Source: Candidatus Gastranaerophilales bacterium | GTDB lineage: Bacteria; Cyanobacteriota; Vampirovibrionia; Gastranaerophilales; Gastranaerophilaceae | DNA length: 5,179 nucleotides | Direction of reading: 5' to 3' | Assembly: GCA_900752845.1 (NCBI GenBank) | Contig: CAADWU010000033.1 | Location: forward strand, 1 to 5,179 | In this document: positions 1 to 5,161 of the stretch, in pieces | Layout of the letters: each line of letters starts with the position of its first letter | Numbering within the stretch: position 1 is the stretch's first letter | Program-made: the position numbers and the translations under genes | The notes under the pieces: generated by a model | Database searches by the model: none | What the model saw: only the letters and a program-made list of their open reading frames with translations | What the model was told of the DNA's origin: nothing

Positions 1-366
1 ATTGCAAAAATAGATAAGCAATCTTCTAACGGTGTTTATTTCAAGCCGCAGACTGTTGATATGTGGAACTTATCACGAGAAGGCGACGTCATAAATTTAA
101 ACAATCCGTTTACAGGAGCGAGTGCTTCTGTTACAGTAGATTATGTGGACGGTAATATCATAAGATTTACCAAAACAGGAGAGTATGATAATAAAAAATT
201 GACCGATACGGTTGATTTGAAACTGAACGGTGACACTTTTACAGGGATTAATTCTCTGACGCTTGAAACTTTTTCAATAAGGGACAAGTCTTTAATAAAA
301 AAAGATACGGCAATGTATGTTTTAAAAGGTGAGAAAATATCCGGTTCGAGTATTACGGGAAAATGA
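1..366 (+). CDS. 3' end of an unrecognised protein (partial, 121 residues visible)
   Basis: The frame is open from the first base of the window and ends at TGA 364-366, so the start lies outside; the ATG at 61 is internal, because the 20 codons before it are also open. I do not recognise the family. The visible part is rich in alternating polar and hydrophobic residues with many Asn, Gly, Thr and Asp (for example VDYVDGNIIRFTK and LKLNGDTFTGINSL), which suggests a beta-sheet domain, perhaps a lipocalin-like or other small barrel. There is no membrane segment, cysteine or catalytic motif in this part. A signal peptide, if any, would lie upstream of the window. The gene ends 8 bases before trxB, whose ribosome binding site overlaps its stop codon, so the two are probably co-transcribed and translationally coupled. 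That it is coding is fairly sure; the function is unknown. Confidence 0.75.
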   Translation: MAKIDKQSSNGVYFKPQTVDMWNLSREGDVINLNNPFTGASASVTVDYVDGNIIRFTKTGEYDNKKLTDTVDLKLNGDTFTGINSLTLETFSIRDKSLIKKDTAMYVLKGEKISGSSITGK

Positions 367-369
367 GGA
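365..369 (+). promoter_or_regulatory. Ribosome binding site of trxB overlapping the upstream stop codon
   Basis: GAGGA (365-369) lies 5 bases before the ATG at 375 and includes the last two bases of the upstream TGA stop. A ribosome terminating on the upstream gene would sit over this site, which points to coupled translation. It also fixes 375 as the trxB start. Confidence 0.7.
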
Positions 370-374
370 AATAA

Positions 375-1313
375 ATGGCGCAATTGGAATTTGATACGGT
401 TATATTAGGTGGAGGACCTGCAGGACTTTCAGCAGGAATTTATGCATCAAGAGGTGCAGTTTCAACAGCTATTGTTGATATAAATATGTTTGGCGGACAG
501 CCTTCAAATTATTTAGAGTTAGAAAATTATCCGGGTTTTCAAATCGTTGGCGGATATGATTTAATGGAAAAGTTTGAAGAACATGCCGATAAGTTCGGTG
601 TAAAGAAGTTTCCAATGCAGGAAATTCAAAGTATTGATTTAAAATCAAAGAAAATTATTACAAATGAAAATGAATTTACAGCAAAAACAATTATTATTGC
701 AACCGGTGCACAACCTATGAAATTGGGGGTGCCCGGAGAAAAAGAATTTGTGGGCAGAGGTGTGAGCTACTGTGCGGTATGCGATGGAGCTTTTTACAGA
801 AACAAAGTTGTAGCAGTAGTCGGCGGCGGAAATGCAGCTGTTGAAGAAGCTATGTATTTAACAAAATTTGCCGATAAAGTATATCTTATACACAGACGTG
901 ACGAACTTAGAGCAGATAAGATTGTACAGGAAAGAGCTTTCAAAAATGAAAAAATAGAATTTTTATGGGATTCTATAGTTAAAGAGATTAAAGGTGAGAA
1001 TTTGGTAGACACTGTTGTTTTAGAAAATGTAAAAACACATCAGACTTCTAATTTACAAGTTAACGGTGTTTTTCCTTATATAGGGATAGTTCCTAATGTT
1101 GAAAATATTTCAGGACAGATTTTGCAGGATGCAGGCGGTTTTATCATTACTGATGAAACTATGGCAACTTCAGTAGAAGGTGTATTTGCTGTGGGTGATG
1201 TAAGAAAAACACCGTTGCGGCAAGTGATAACTGCTGCCTCTGACGGAGCTGTAGGTGCAGTTTATGCGGTTAAATATCTGGAAACTCACAAAGAAGCAGA
1301 AACTGTAATTTAA
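375..1313 (+). CDS. trxB: Thioredoxin reductase (NADPH), TrxB
   Basis: This is a flavoenzyme that passes electrons from NADPH through FAD and a redox disulfide to thioredoxin in the cytoplasm. The 312 residues match the usual low-molecular-weight bacterial length. In order, the protein shows the FAD-binding GGGPAG at residues 12-17, GGQPSNYLELENYPGF near 40-55, the ATG motif at 109-111, the redox-active CAVC (C133 and C136) followed by DGAF, the NADPH-binding GGGNAA at 150-155, the HRRDELRA box at 173-180 with the arginines expected for NADPH preference, and the C-terminal FAD site GDVRKTPLRQVITAASDGA starting at G274. No key residue is missing. The start has a GAGGA site 5 bases upstream. 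It is probably in an operon with the unknown gene before it, and a hairpin follows 11 bases after the stop. No thioredoxin gene is in the window. Ferredoxin-dependent relatives lack the intact HRRxxxR box, so ordinary TrxB is the better call. Confidence 0.95.
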   Translation: MAQLEFDTVILGGGPAGLSAGIYASRGAVSTAIVDINMFGGQPSNYLELENYPGFQIVGGYDLMEKFEEHADKFGVKKFPMQEIQSIDLKSKKIITNENEFTAKTIIIATGAQPMKLGVPGEKEFVGRGVSYCAVCDGAFYRNKVVAVVGGGNAAVEEAMYLTKFADKVYLIHRRDELRADKIVQERAFKNEKIEFLWDSIVKEIKGENLVDTVVLENVKTHQTSNLQVNGVFPYIGIVPNVENISGQILQDAGGFIITDETMATSVEGVFAVGDVRKTPLRQVITAASDGAVGAVYAVKYLETHKEAETVI

Positions 1314-1316
1314 CGC

Positions 1317-1344
1317 AAAAAAAAGTTGCCTAATTAGAGGCAAC
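1317..1344. terminator. Hairpin after trxB with an A-run before it (intrinsic terminator form on the minus strand)
   Basis: GTTGCCT (1325-1331) pairs perfectly with AGGCAAC (1338-1344) around a 6-base loop. Eight A residues (1317-1324) precede it, so the minus strand reads stem-loop followed directly by T8, a classic intrinsic terminator. On the plus strand the stem is followed by ATTAAATAAA, with no T-run. Its position, 11 bases past the trxB stop, suggests it marks the trxB 3' end, perhaps in both directions, but its strict signal faces minus-strand transcription. Confidence 0.6.
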
Positions 1345-1359
1345 ATTAAATAAACACGA

Positions 1360-1444
1360 GGATATTAAGAGAGAGAGTATAAAAAAACTTTTTTCTTTAA
1401 TCTTGTTCAAAACTGATGATGAACTTGATTAGTATTTAATATCC
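1360..1444. repeat. Inverted repeat enclosing an inner hairpin (possible RNA structure)
   Basis: GGATATTAA (1360-1368) is the exact reverse complement of TTAATATCC (1436-1444). Inside, TAATC-TT-GTTCA (1398-1409) can pair with TGAAC-TT-GATTA (1420-1431) across a TT/TT internal loop, leaving a 10-base loop. The result is a two-storey structure. In such AT-rich DNA a 9-base match over this distance may be chance, so this is only a candidate for a structured transcript or 3' UTR. Confidence 0.3.
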
Positions 1445-1533
1445 AATTATTAATTTCGTTTGATAATTTGAAATTTCCCTTACTCTTATATAAAGTAATT
1501 TTGTCTGAGAAAATTTACTTTTTTGTTTTCTTT

Positions 1534-1549
1534 GTTACGTTTTCGTTAC
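1534..1549 (+). repeat. Two GTTAC units 11 bases apart upstream of the pilT promoter
   Basis: GTTAC occurs at 1534-1538 and 1545-1549, in the similar contexts TTTGTTACG and TTTCGTTACA. The spacing is about one helical turn, and the second copy ends 13 bases before the -35 element at 1563. The position would suit a regulator binding one face of the DNA, but the unit is short and no regulator is known. Confidence 0.25.
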
Positions 1550-1562
1550 ATTAAATATATTA

Positions 1563-1591
1563 TTGTCAACGGCTTAAAAAGATGCTATAAT
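1563..1591 (+). promoter_or_regulatory. Sigma-70 type promoter for pilT (and probably recO)
   Basis: TTGTCA (1563-1568, 5 of 6 to consensus) is separated by 17 bases from a perfect TATAAT (1586-1591), with a TG dinucleotide one base upstream of the -10 (TGC-TATAAT, extended -10). Transcription should start near 1598, leaving a leader of about 15 bases that contains the AGAGG ribosome binding site (1602-1606), 6 bases before the ATG at 1613. Confidence 0.8.
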
Positions 1592-1612
1592 CTCTCTAAT
1601 GAGAGGTAGATT

Positions 1613-2728
1613 ATGGCAGAAAATTATTCAAACAGCAAATTTAATATAATAGCTTTCCTTAAAAAAGCAGTAGCAGTAGGAGCATCCGATGTGCATTTGC
1701 AAGTGGATGAACACCCTGCAATCAGGATAGACGGTAAGATTACGAAAGTAGACATGCCTGTCTTGACTGAAGATGATATTTCTATTGCGTATGATATTTT
1801 GCTGCCTACACACTTTAAAGGTAAAGTTAATGCCGTATTTGACCTCGATTTTGCTTATGAAATACATGGTGTTTCTCGTTTCAGGGTTAACTTGAGCCGT
1901 CAGTTGGGTAAAAGTGCACTTGTTATCAGAACAATTCCTTATAGTATTAAAAGGGTTACGGAATTGACACTTCCGGAGTCTATTGAGCAATTTGCAACTT
2001 TGAACAACGGATTGGTCTTGATTACCGGTCCTACAGGTTCAGGTAAATCTACTACTATTGCATCTTTGATTGATTATATTAATATCAATTATCCGAAGCA
2101 TATTATTACAATTGAAGATCCTGTTGAATTTATTTTTACAAACAAAAAATCAATAGTTTCTCAAAGACAGGTGCTGATTGACACTCCGACTTTCCCTGAC
2201 GGTATTAAATACGCTTTAAGACAAGATCCGGATGTTATATTCATCGGTGAAATCAGAGATAAAGAAACTGTTGTTGCAGCTTTGAAAGCAGCAGAAACAG
2301 GTCACCTTGTTTTTGCAACAATTCACACAAACGATGCTATTCAAACAGTAAACAGAATTGTAAATATGTACGAACCTTCTGATAGAGATTTTGTTCGTTC
2401 ACAGTTGGCAGCTGTATTGAGAGGTACTGTTTCTCAAAAACTTATCCCTATTTCTAACGGCACTGGACGTCGTCCTGCCTGCGAAGTTCTTGTTGTTACA
2501 CCTACAGTTAAAGACTTTATAGAAAAGGATAAACTTGGAGAAATCTACGAATTAGTTAAGAAAGGTTCGTTCAACAATATGATTACAATGAATACTTCAT
2601 TGTACAGATTGTTTGAACAAGATTTGATTACCGAAGACATTGCAATGTCATATTCTGATAACAAGAATGAATTGCAGCAAATGTTCAGAGGTGTATTCCA
2701 TGGAACATTCGGTCCTACAGGAAAATAA
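1613..2728 (+). CDS. pilT: PilT-family type IV pilus ATPase
   Basis: This is a hexameric motor ATPase of the GspE/PilT family, which sits at the cytoplasmic base of a type IV pilus and normally powers retraction. At 371 residues it is close to the usual PilT length and lacks the long N-terminal extension of PilB/GspE. An N-terminal PAS-like domain (about 1-110) includes the conserved RFRVN at 89-93. The ATPase core has the Walker A GPTGSGKST (139-147), the Asp box ITIEDPVEF (165-173), the Walker B region ALRQDPDVIFIGEIRD (201-216), and the His box ETGHLVFATIHT (228-239). The C-terminal segment that normally carries AIRNLIRE reads TVKDFIEK (about 297-304), so the retraction motif is strongly altered; PilT-like is firm, retraction less so. 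The start is supported by AGAGG 6 bases upstream and by the promoter at 1563-1591. recO follows after 32 bases. Nearby pilin-like genes on the other strand fit a pilus role. Confidence 0.9.
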   Translation: MAENYSNSKFNIIAFLKKAVAVGASDVHLQVDEHPAIRIDGKITKVDMPVLTEDDISIAYDILLPTHFKGKVNAVFDLDFAYEIHGVSRFRVNLSRQLGKSALVIRTIPYSIKRVTELTLPESIEQFATLNNGLVLITGPTGSGKSTTIASLIDYININYPKHIITIEDPVEFIFTNKKSIVSQRQVLIDTPTFPDGIKYALRQDPDVIFIGEIRDKETVVAALKAAETGHLVFATIHTNDAIQTVNRIVNMYEPSDRDFVRSQLAAVLRGTVSQKLIPISNGTGRRPACEVLVVTPTVKDFIEKDKLGEIYELVKKGSFNNMITMNTSLYRLFEQDLITEDIAMSYSDNKNELQQMFRGVFHGTFGPTGK

Positions 2729-2760
2729 AATTAAATATAAAATTATATTGAGATAGTTGT

Positions 2761-3522
2761 ATGAACAATTTTGTTACAGATGCAATTAATCTTAAGTCCT
2801 ATAATTTGAGTGAAGCTGATAAGATTATCGTTATGTATTCAAAAGAAAAAGGGCTGATAAGAGGAGTTGCAAAGGGAGTAAAAAAGCCAAAAAGTAAGCT
2901 GGGTGCAAGAATGGATTTGCTTGTTGCCAATAAACTTATGCTTTACAAAGGTAAGAACCTTGACAGAATTTGTCAGGCTGAGGCTTTAAATACCTTTCAT
3001 AAAACACGTCAAAATATGGATAAAATTTTTTATTCACTTTATATAACAGAAATTGTTAATAATTTCGGGGTAGAAGACGATCCATGCTCTACTGAAATTT
3101 ATGATTTACTCTATATGGCTTTGGATAAAATCTCAAATTCCGATGACACAATTCAAATTCTTATTGCGGTCATTAAATTCCAATTAAAAATGATGCAGAT
3201 TTCAGGTTTTGGAATAGAGCTTGAATCTTGTCTTTGCTGTCGTGAAACCATCAAAGATAAAAACATGTATTTTTCTCCGCAAATGGGTGGGGTAATTTGC
3301 GATGAATGTAATGAAACATTTAAATTGCGTACAGTTATGCATCATAAATTGAGGGATTTTTTGAACGCTTGTTTGCAGTTTGACTTTAACTATAAATCCG
3401 AATATGAGGATAAAGCAACGGAAAAAGTTTGTATTGTATGTTTTGAACTTTTAAAGGAGTATATAAACATACACTCCTCTAAAAAATTTAATTCAACCAG
3501 TATTCTTCAAGATATAAAATAA
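2761..3522 (+). CDS. recO: DNA repair protein RecO
   Basis: RecO works with RecR (and RecF) in the RecFOR pathway, loading RecA on SSB-coated single-stranded DNA and annealing strands during gap repair. The 253 residues are the normal length. The N-terminal OB-fold is recognisable from TDAINLKSYNLSEADKI, the KGLIRGVAKGVKKPKS stretch (30-45) and LGARMD (47-52). An all-helical middle follows, then a zinc-binding C4 site: C157-x2-C160 and C180-x2-C183, with SPQMGGVICDEC typical of the family. The ATG at 2761 is the first start after an in-frame TGA (2749-2751). Its ribosome binding site is weak (GAGA, 2750-2753). No separate promoter is seen in the 32-base gap, so it is probably transcribed with pilT. 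It ends 6 bases from the convergent pilin-like gene without a clear terminator between them. Confidence 0.9.
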   Translation: MNNFVTDAINLKSYNLSEADKIIVMYSKEKGLIRGVAKGVKKPKSKLGARMDLLVANKLMLYKGKNLDRICQAEALNTFHKTRQNMDKIFYSLYITEIVNNFGVEDDPCSTEIYDLLYMALDKISNSDDTIQILIAVIKFQLKMMQISGFGIELESCLCCRETIKDKNMYFSPQMGGVICDECNETFKLRTVMHHKLRDFLNACLQFDFNYKSEYEDKATEKVCIVCFELLKEYINIHSSKKFNSTSILQDIK

Positions 3523-3528
3523 AATGTC

Positions 3529-4329
3529 TTACTTACATTTAGTTTTGCCGTTCCAACTAAGGTCATTACATTTTAAATAATCCATGTTTTCGTTATATAT
3601 TACCCATGCAGTGCAGCCGTAACCGTTTCCTGTCCCTGTTTTTTCAAGGTTGCATCTGTTATCAAAAGTACTGCTTCCTGTTTCTTCGGCTAATCCTCCT
3701 GGAACAAGTCCGTATTTTGTAAGTACAAACCAGAATACATCTTTTCCTGTCGCATTTGGGGGCTTTCTTCCGTTTACGTCATAAAAGACTTCACCGCAGC
3801 TGTTTTGTAAAGCTTTAGTATTCCCGAAATTTTTATTACATTCAGGGCTGGTTATCCAAAATGCGTTTATAGTACTTCCGTCAGCCAGCTGCATTATTGG
3901 AGTCCAATTTTTATTTGGAGTTCCGTCAAGAGAACTTCTTTTGGTGGTGCCCATACAAGCCACTCCTGCTTCACATTTTTTTACTACCTGTAGTTTTGAA
4001 CCAAGTTTATCAGCAAGGATATCTATTCCTTCTCTTGAATTACTCACATCAGCATCTGAGCTTCCATCAGGTGTTGCTGAAATCTTTAATCCCCAATCCG
4101 AGATTTCACCGTGTTCTTGTATTGCCATAATAAGTGCCTGGTTCATTACACTGTTAAATTTTTTTAATTTTGCGACTGTTTCTTTAGTTTTGTGTTCCGC
4201 AATCAATGACGGCATAGTCATTGCAGCAACCACTCCAATAATACCGAGAGTAATTAATACTTCAGCAAGAGTAAACGCACAAAATTTCTTCTTAATATCG
4301 TGATGCATAACATCACTAATATAACACAT
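3529..4329 (-). CDS. Type IV pilin-like protein (prepilin N-terminus), possibly phase-variable
   Basis: This is a probable secreted filament subunit or pseudopilin, processed by prepilin peptidase. From the ATG at 4329 it has 266 residues. A basic leader (DIKKKFCA) precedes the cleavage site A18|F19, with Glu at +5 (E23), a hydrophobic helix about 19-40 and Pro at +22 (P40). The mature part holds eight cysteines (119, 125, 164, 178, 226, 239, 254, 265), an even number that suits disulfides, plus LADGS (148-152) and the DVNGRKPPNATGKDVF motif (184-199), which its neighbour shares. The start is uncertain: the ATG at 4329 and the next at 4308 lack a Shine-Dalgarno, whereas an ATG at 4421 has a perfect one and a strong promoter but is out of frame by one base at a C10 tract. 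With eleven C the protein would be 297 residues, with a 49-residue leader. The stop is 6 bases from that of recO. I see no specific pilin subfamily, so I give no symbol. Confidence 0.85.
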   Translation of the reverse strand: MCYISDVMHHDIKKKFCAFTLAEVLITLGIIGVVAAMTMPSLIAEHKTKETVAKLKKFNSVMNQALIMAIQEHGEISDWGLKISATPDGSSDADVSNSREGIDILADKLGSKLQVVKKCEAGVACMGTTKRSSLDGTPNKNWTPIMQLADGSTINAFWITSPECNKNFGNTKALQNSCGEVFYDVNGRKPPNATGKDVFWFVLTKYGLVPGGLAEETGSSTFDNRCNLEKTGTGNGYGCTAWVIYNENMDYLKCNDLSWNGKTKCK

Positions 4330-4346
4330 TTTTTTTAAAAAGTAAA
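4318..4346 (-). promoter_or_regulatory. Possible second promoter just before the inner pilin gene
   Basis: On the minus strand TTTACT (4346-4341, 4 of 6) is followed after 17 bases by TATATT (4323-4318, 5 of 6), with TG one base upstream of the -10. Transcription would start near 4311, almost at the ATG at 4308, giving a leaderless message and a short classical prepilin leader (MHHDIKKKFCA). The spacer contains a T5A8 run. AT-rich DNA makes such matches by chance, and this stretch may instead be coding if the gene starts at 4421. Confidence 0.25.
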
Positions 4347-4361
4347 GTGTTTTGCCTGAAA

Positions 4362-4421
4362 CTAACTTACCGCCTGTCTTTTCGGGGGGGGGGCAAGTTT
4401 CAAAGCTTTTTGTTCCAACAT
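4362..4421 (-). CDS. 19-codon ORF with a strong start, ending just after the C10 tract (OFF-frame leader of the pilin gene)
   Basis: The ATG at 4421 sits 6 bases after a perfect AAAGGAGG and about 17 bases after the expected transcription start. The frame as sequenced reads MLEQKALKLAPPPKRQAVS and stops at TAG (4364-4362). The three prolines come from the C10 run. One extra C would switch translation after the prolines to EKTGGKLVSGKTLYFLKK and then straight into the pilin at 4329. I read this as the true 5' end of the pilin gene in an out-of-frame state. It could also be a stand-alone upstream ORF, or an in-frame gene with a miscounted homopolymer. Confidence 0.5.
   Translation of the reverse strand: MLEQKALKLAPPPKRQAVS
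4384..4393 (-). repeat. Homopolymer tract C10 (G10 on the plus strand)
   Basis: Ten consecutive G on the plus strand stand out in a region otherwise dominated by A and T. On the coding strand of the pilin gene this is C10, beginning 28 bases after the A of the ATG at 4421. Runs of this length change length readily by slipped-strand mispairing. Of the three frame classes, nine and ten C lead to early stops (TAA and TAG), and only eight or eleven join the pilin frame. Confidence 0.9.
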
Positions 4422-4427
4422 TCTTGA

Positions 4428-4435
4428 CCTCCTTT
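4428..4435 (-). promoter_or_regulatory. Perfect Shine-Dalgarno AAAGGAGG for ATG 4421
   Basis: AAAGGAGG reads from 4435 down to 4428 on the minus strand, followed by the 6-base spacer TCAAGA and ATG 4421-4419. It is the strongest ribosome binding site in the window and is the main reason to place the true pilin start upstream of the C10 tract. Confidence 0.8.
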
Positions 4436-4444
4436 GCTATATTT

Positions 4445-4473
4445 ATTATTTAATATTTTTAATATTTTGTCAA
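4445..4473 (-). promoter_or_regulatory. Sigma-70 type promoter upstream of the inner pilin gene
   Basis: On the minus strand a perfect TTGACA (4473-4468) is followed after exactly 17 bases by AATAAT (4450-4445, 5 of 6). Transcription would start near 4438, just before the Shine-Dalgarno at 4435. The -35 begins 7 bases after the stop of the upstream pilin gene, so the inner gene has its own promoter even if some transcripts read through. Confidence 0.7.
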
Positions 4474-4480
4474 TATAAAA

Positions 4481-5161
4481 TTAAAAAGGATAATCTTTTT
4501 TGAATTCCCAATCATCCAGTAATAACAGAGTTGAACAGTATGGAGTGCTGTTTTTACATAAGTTTTTTGCGTATTCTCTACCTTTTGCAATTGTTTTGTC
4601 TTGTCCATAAGTGCCAAAGTATTTATTTTTTCCTATAGATTGTTCATTAAAGTCACTGGTACAAAGCAAAAAACGAAATCTATCTTTTCCCTCTGTATTA
4701 GGCTTTTTATTACCGTTTGTATCAAATACCATATCCAGACAATTTCCAAAAGTAAAATAAACGACAGAGCCGTCCGCAAAAGTTGCAAAAGACCTGTTAC
4801 TTGCCGTAGACTTGTCCATTGATAAAACTTTTATATAAGGTGCAAGATATTTTTTGAAAAAGTTTATAGAATTGTCAGGATTGTCAATCAAATTCCCGTC
4901 TTCATCTCTTTCAGGTAAATCTTTTTCCCACTCGCTTACAGAACCGTTAAATTGTTCAGACAGAATAATAGCTTGTGATATTGCACTGTAGAATTTTTTT
5001 AATCTTGCTGTTTTTTCTCTGTTTTGCATGTCATTAATTAACGACGGCATTGTCATCGCTGCAATCACACCAATAATACCCAGAGTAATTAGAACCTCAG
5101 CTAAGGTAAATGCGCATGAGTGAACTAAAAATTTCCTAAAAGCCCCAATGTGGCGGGTCAA
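4481..5161 (-). CDS. Type IV pilin-like protein, second copy (start uncertain, may extend past the window edge)
   Basis: This is a paralogue of the neighbouring pilin-like protein and another probable prepilin-peptidase substrate. Read from TTG at 5161 it has 226 residues. The basic leader (RKFLVHSCA) precedes the A17|F18 cleavage site, with Glu +5 (E22), a hydrophobic helix about 18-39 and Pro +22 (P39). The mature part has FADGS (128-132), FDTNGNKKPNTEGKDRF (146-162), also present in the neighbour, and four cysteines (141, 167, 202, 209). The 26 residues from A17 differ from the paralogue at one position only, while the C-terminal half diverges widely. The TTG has no Shine-Dalgarno and lies in a small hairpin. 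The frame stays open to the end of the window (codons for PDKRSR before it), so the true start probably lies beyond 5179. No GC-rich terminator follows; the next gene's promoter begins 7 bases after the stop. Confidence 0.85.
   Translation of the reverse strand: MTRHIGAFRKFLVHSCAFTLAEVLITLGIIGVIAAMTMPSLINDMQNREKTARLKKFYSAISQAIILSEQFNGSVSEWEKDLPERDEDGNLIDNPDNSINFFKKYLAPYIKVLSMDKSTASNRSFATFADGSVVYFTFGNCLDMVFDTNGNKKPNTEGKDRFRFLLCTSDFNEQSIGKNKYFGTYGQDKTIAKGREYAKNLCKNSTPYCSTLLLLDDWEFKKDYPF

Larger units (their letters stand above)
1345..1562. other. AT-rich non-coding gap between trxB and pilT
   Basis: I find no convincing open frame here on either strand: candidate starts run into stops within a few codons (minus-strand ATG TAA near 1552-1547, for example). 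It contains a 9-base inverted repeat (1360-1444), a weaker hairpin inside it (1398-1431), A- and T-runs (1381-1394), and a GTTAC direct repeat (1534-1549) just upstream of the pilT promoter. I recognise no tRNA, rRNA or known riboswitch. Confidence 0.6.

Noticed and set aside
61..63. ATG at 61 as the true start of the first gene
   Set aside because: The same frame is open back to base 1, there is no Shine-Dalgarno before 61, and the upstream residues look like the same protein, so it is internal.
1539..1570. Perfect minus-strand TTGACA at 1570-1565 as a -35 for a small RNA ending at the 1325-1344 hairpin
   Set aside because: No acceptable -10 lies 15-19 bases downstream on that strand; the sequence there is TAACGAAA-like. 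The match overlaps the plus-strand -35 of pilT.
1628..1990. Minus-strand open frame of about 120 codons within pilT
   Set aside because: It lies wholly inside a clear PilT coding region and its translation resembles no protein; it is an antisense shadow.
3455..3478. Inverted repeat AGGAGT/ACTCCT in the last part of recO as a terminator
   Set aside because: The stem is only 6 bases with a mismatch above it. The plus strand continues CTAAAAAA and the minus strand has just three T after the stem, so neither direction looks like an intrinsic terminator.
3522..3560. Short inverted repeats AAATGT/ACATTT (3522-3540) and TTAGTT/AACTAA (3539-3560) at the recO-pilin junction
   Set aside because: Both stems are 6 bases, mostly A-T, and lack a following T-run; such matches are expected by chance here.
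3897..4303. Plus-strand open frames opposite the inner pilin gene
   Set aside because: They mirror the pilin coding sequence, have no ribosome binding site and show low-complexity hydrophobic translations typical of antisense frames.
4451..4473. AT-rich AATATT repeats after the outer pilin stop as a terminator
   Set aside because: The pairing uses only A-T bases, and the stretch coincides with the spacer of a strong promoter for the next gene.
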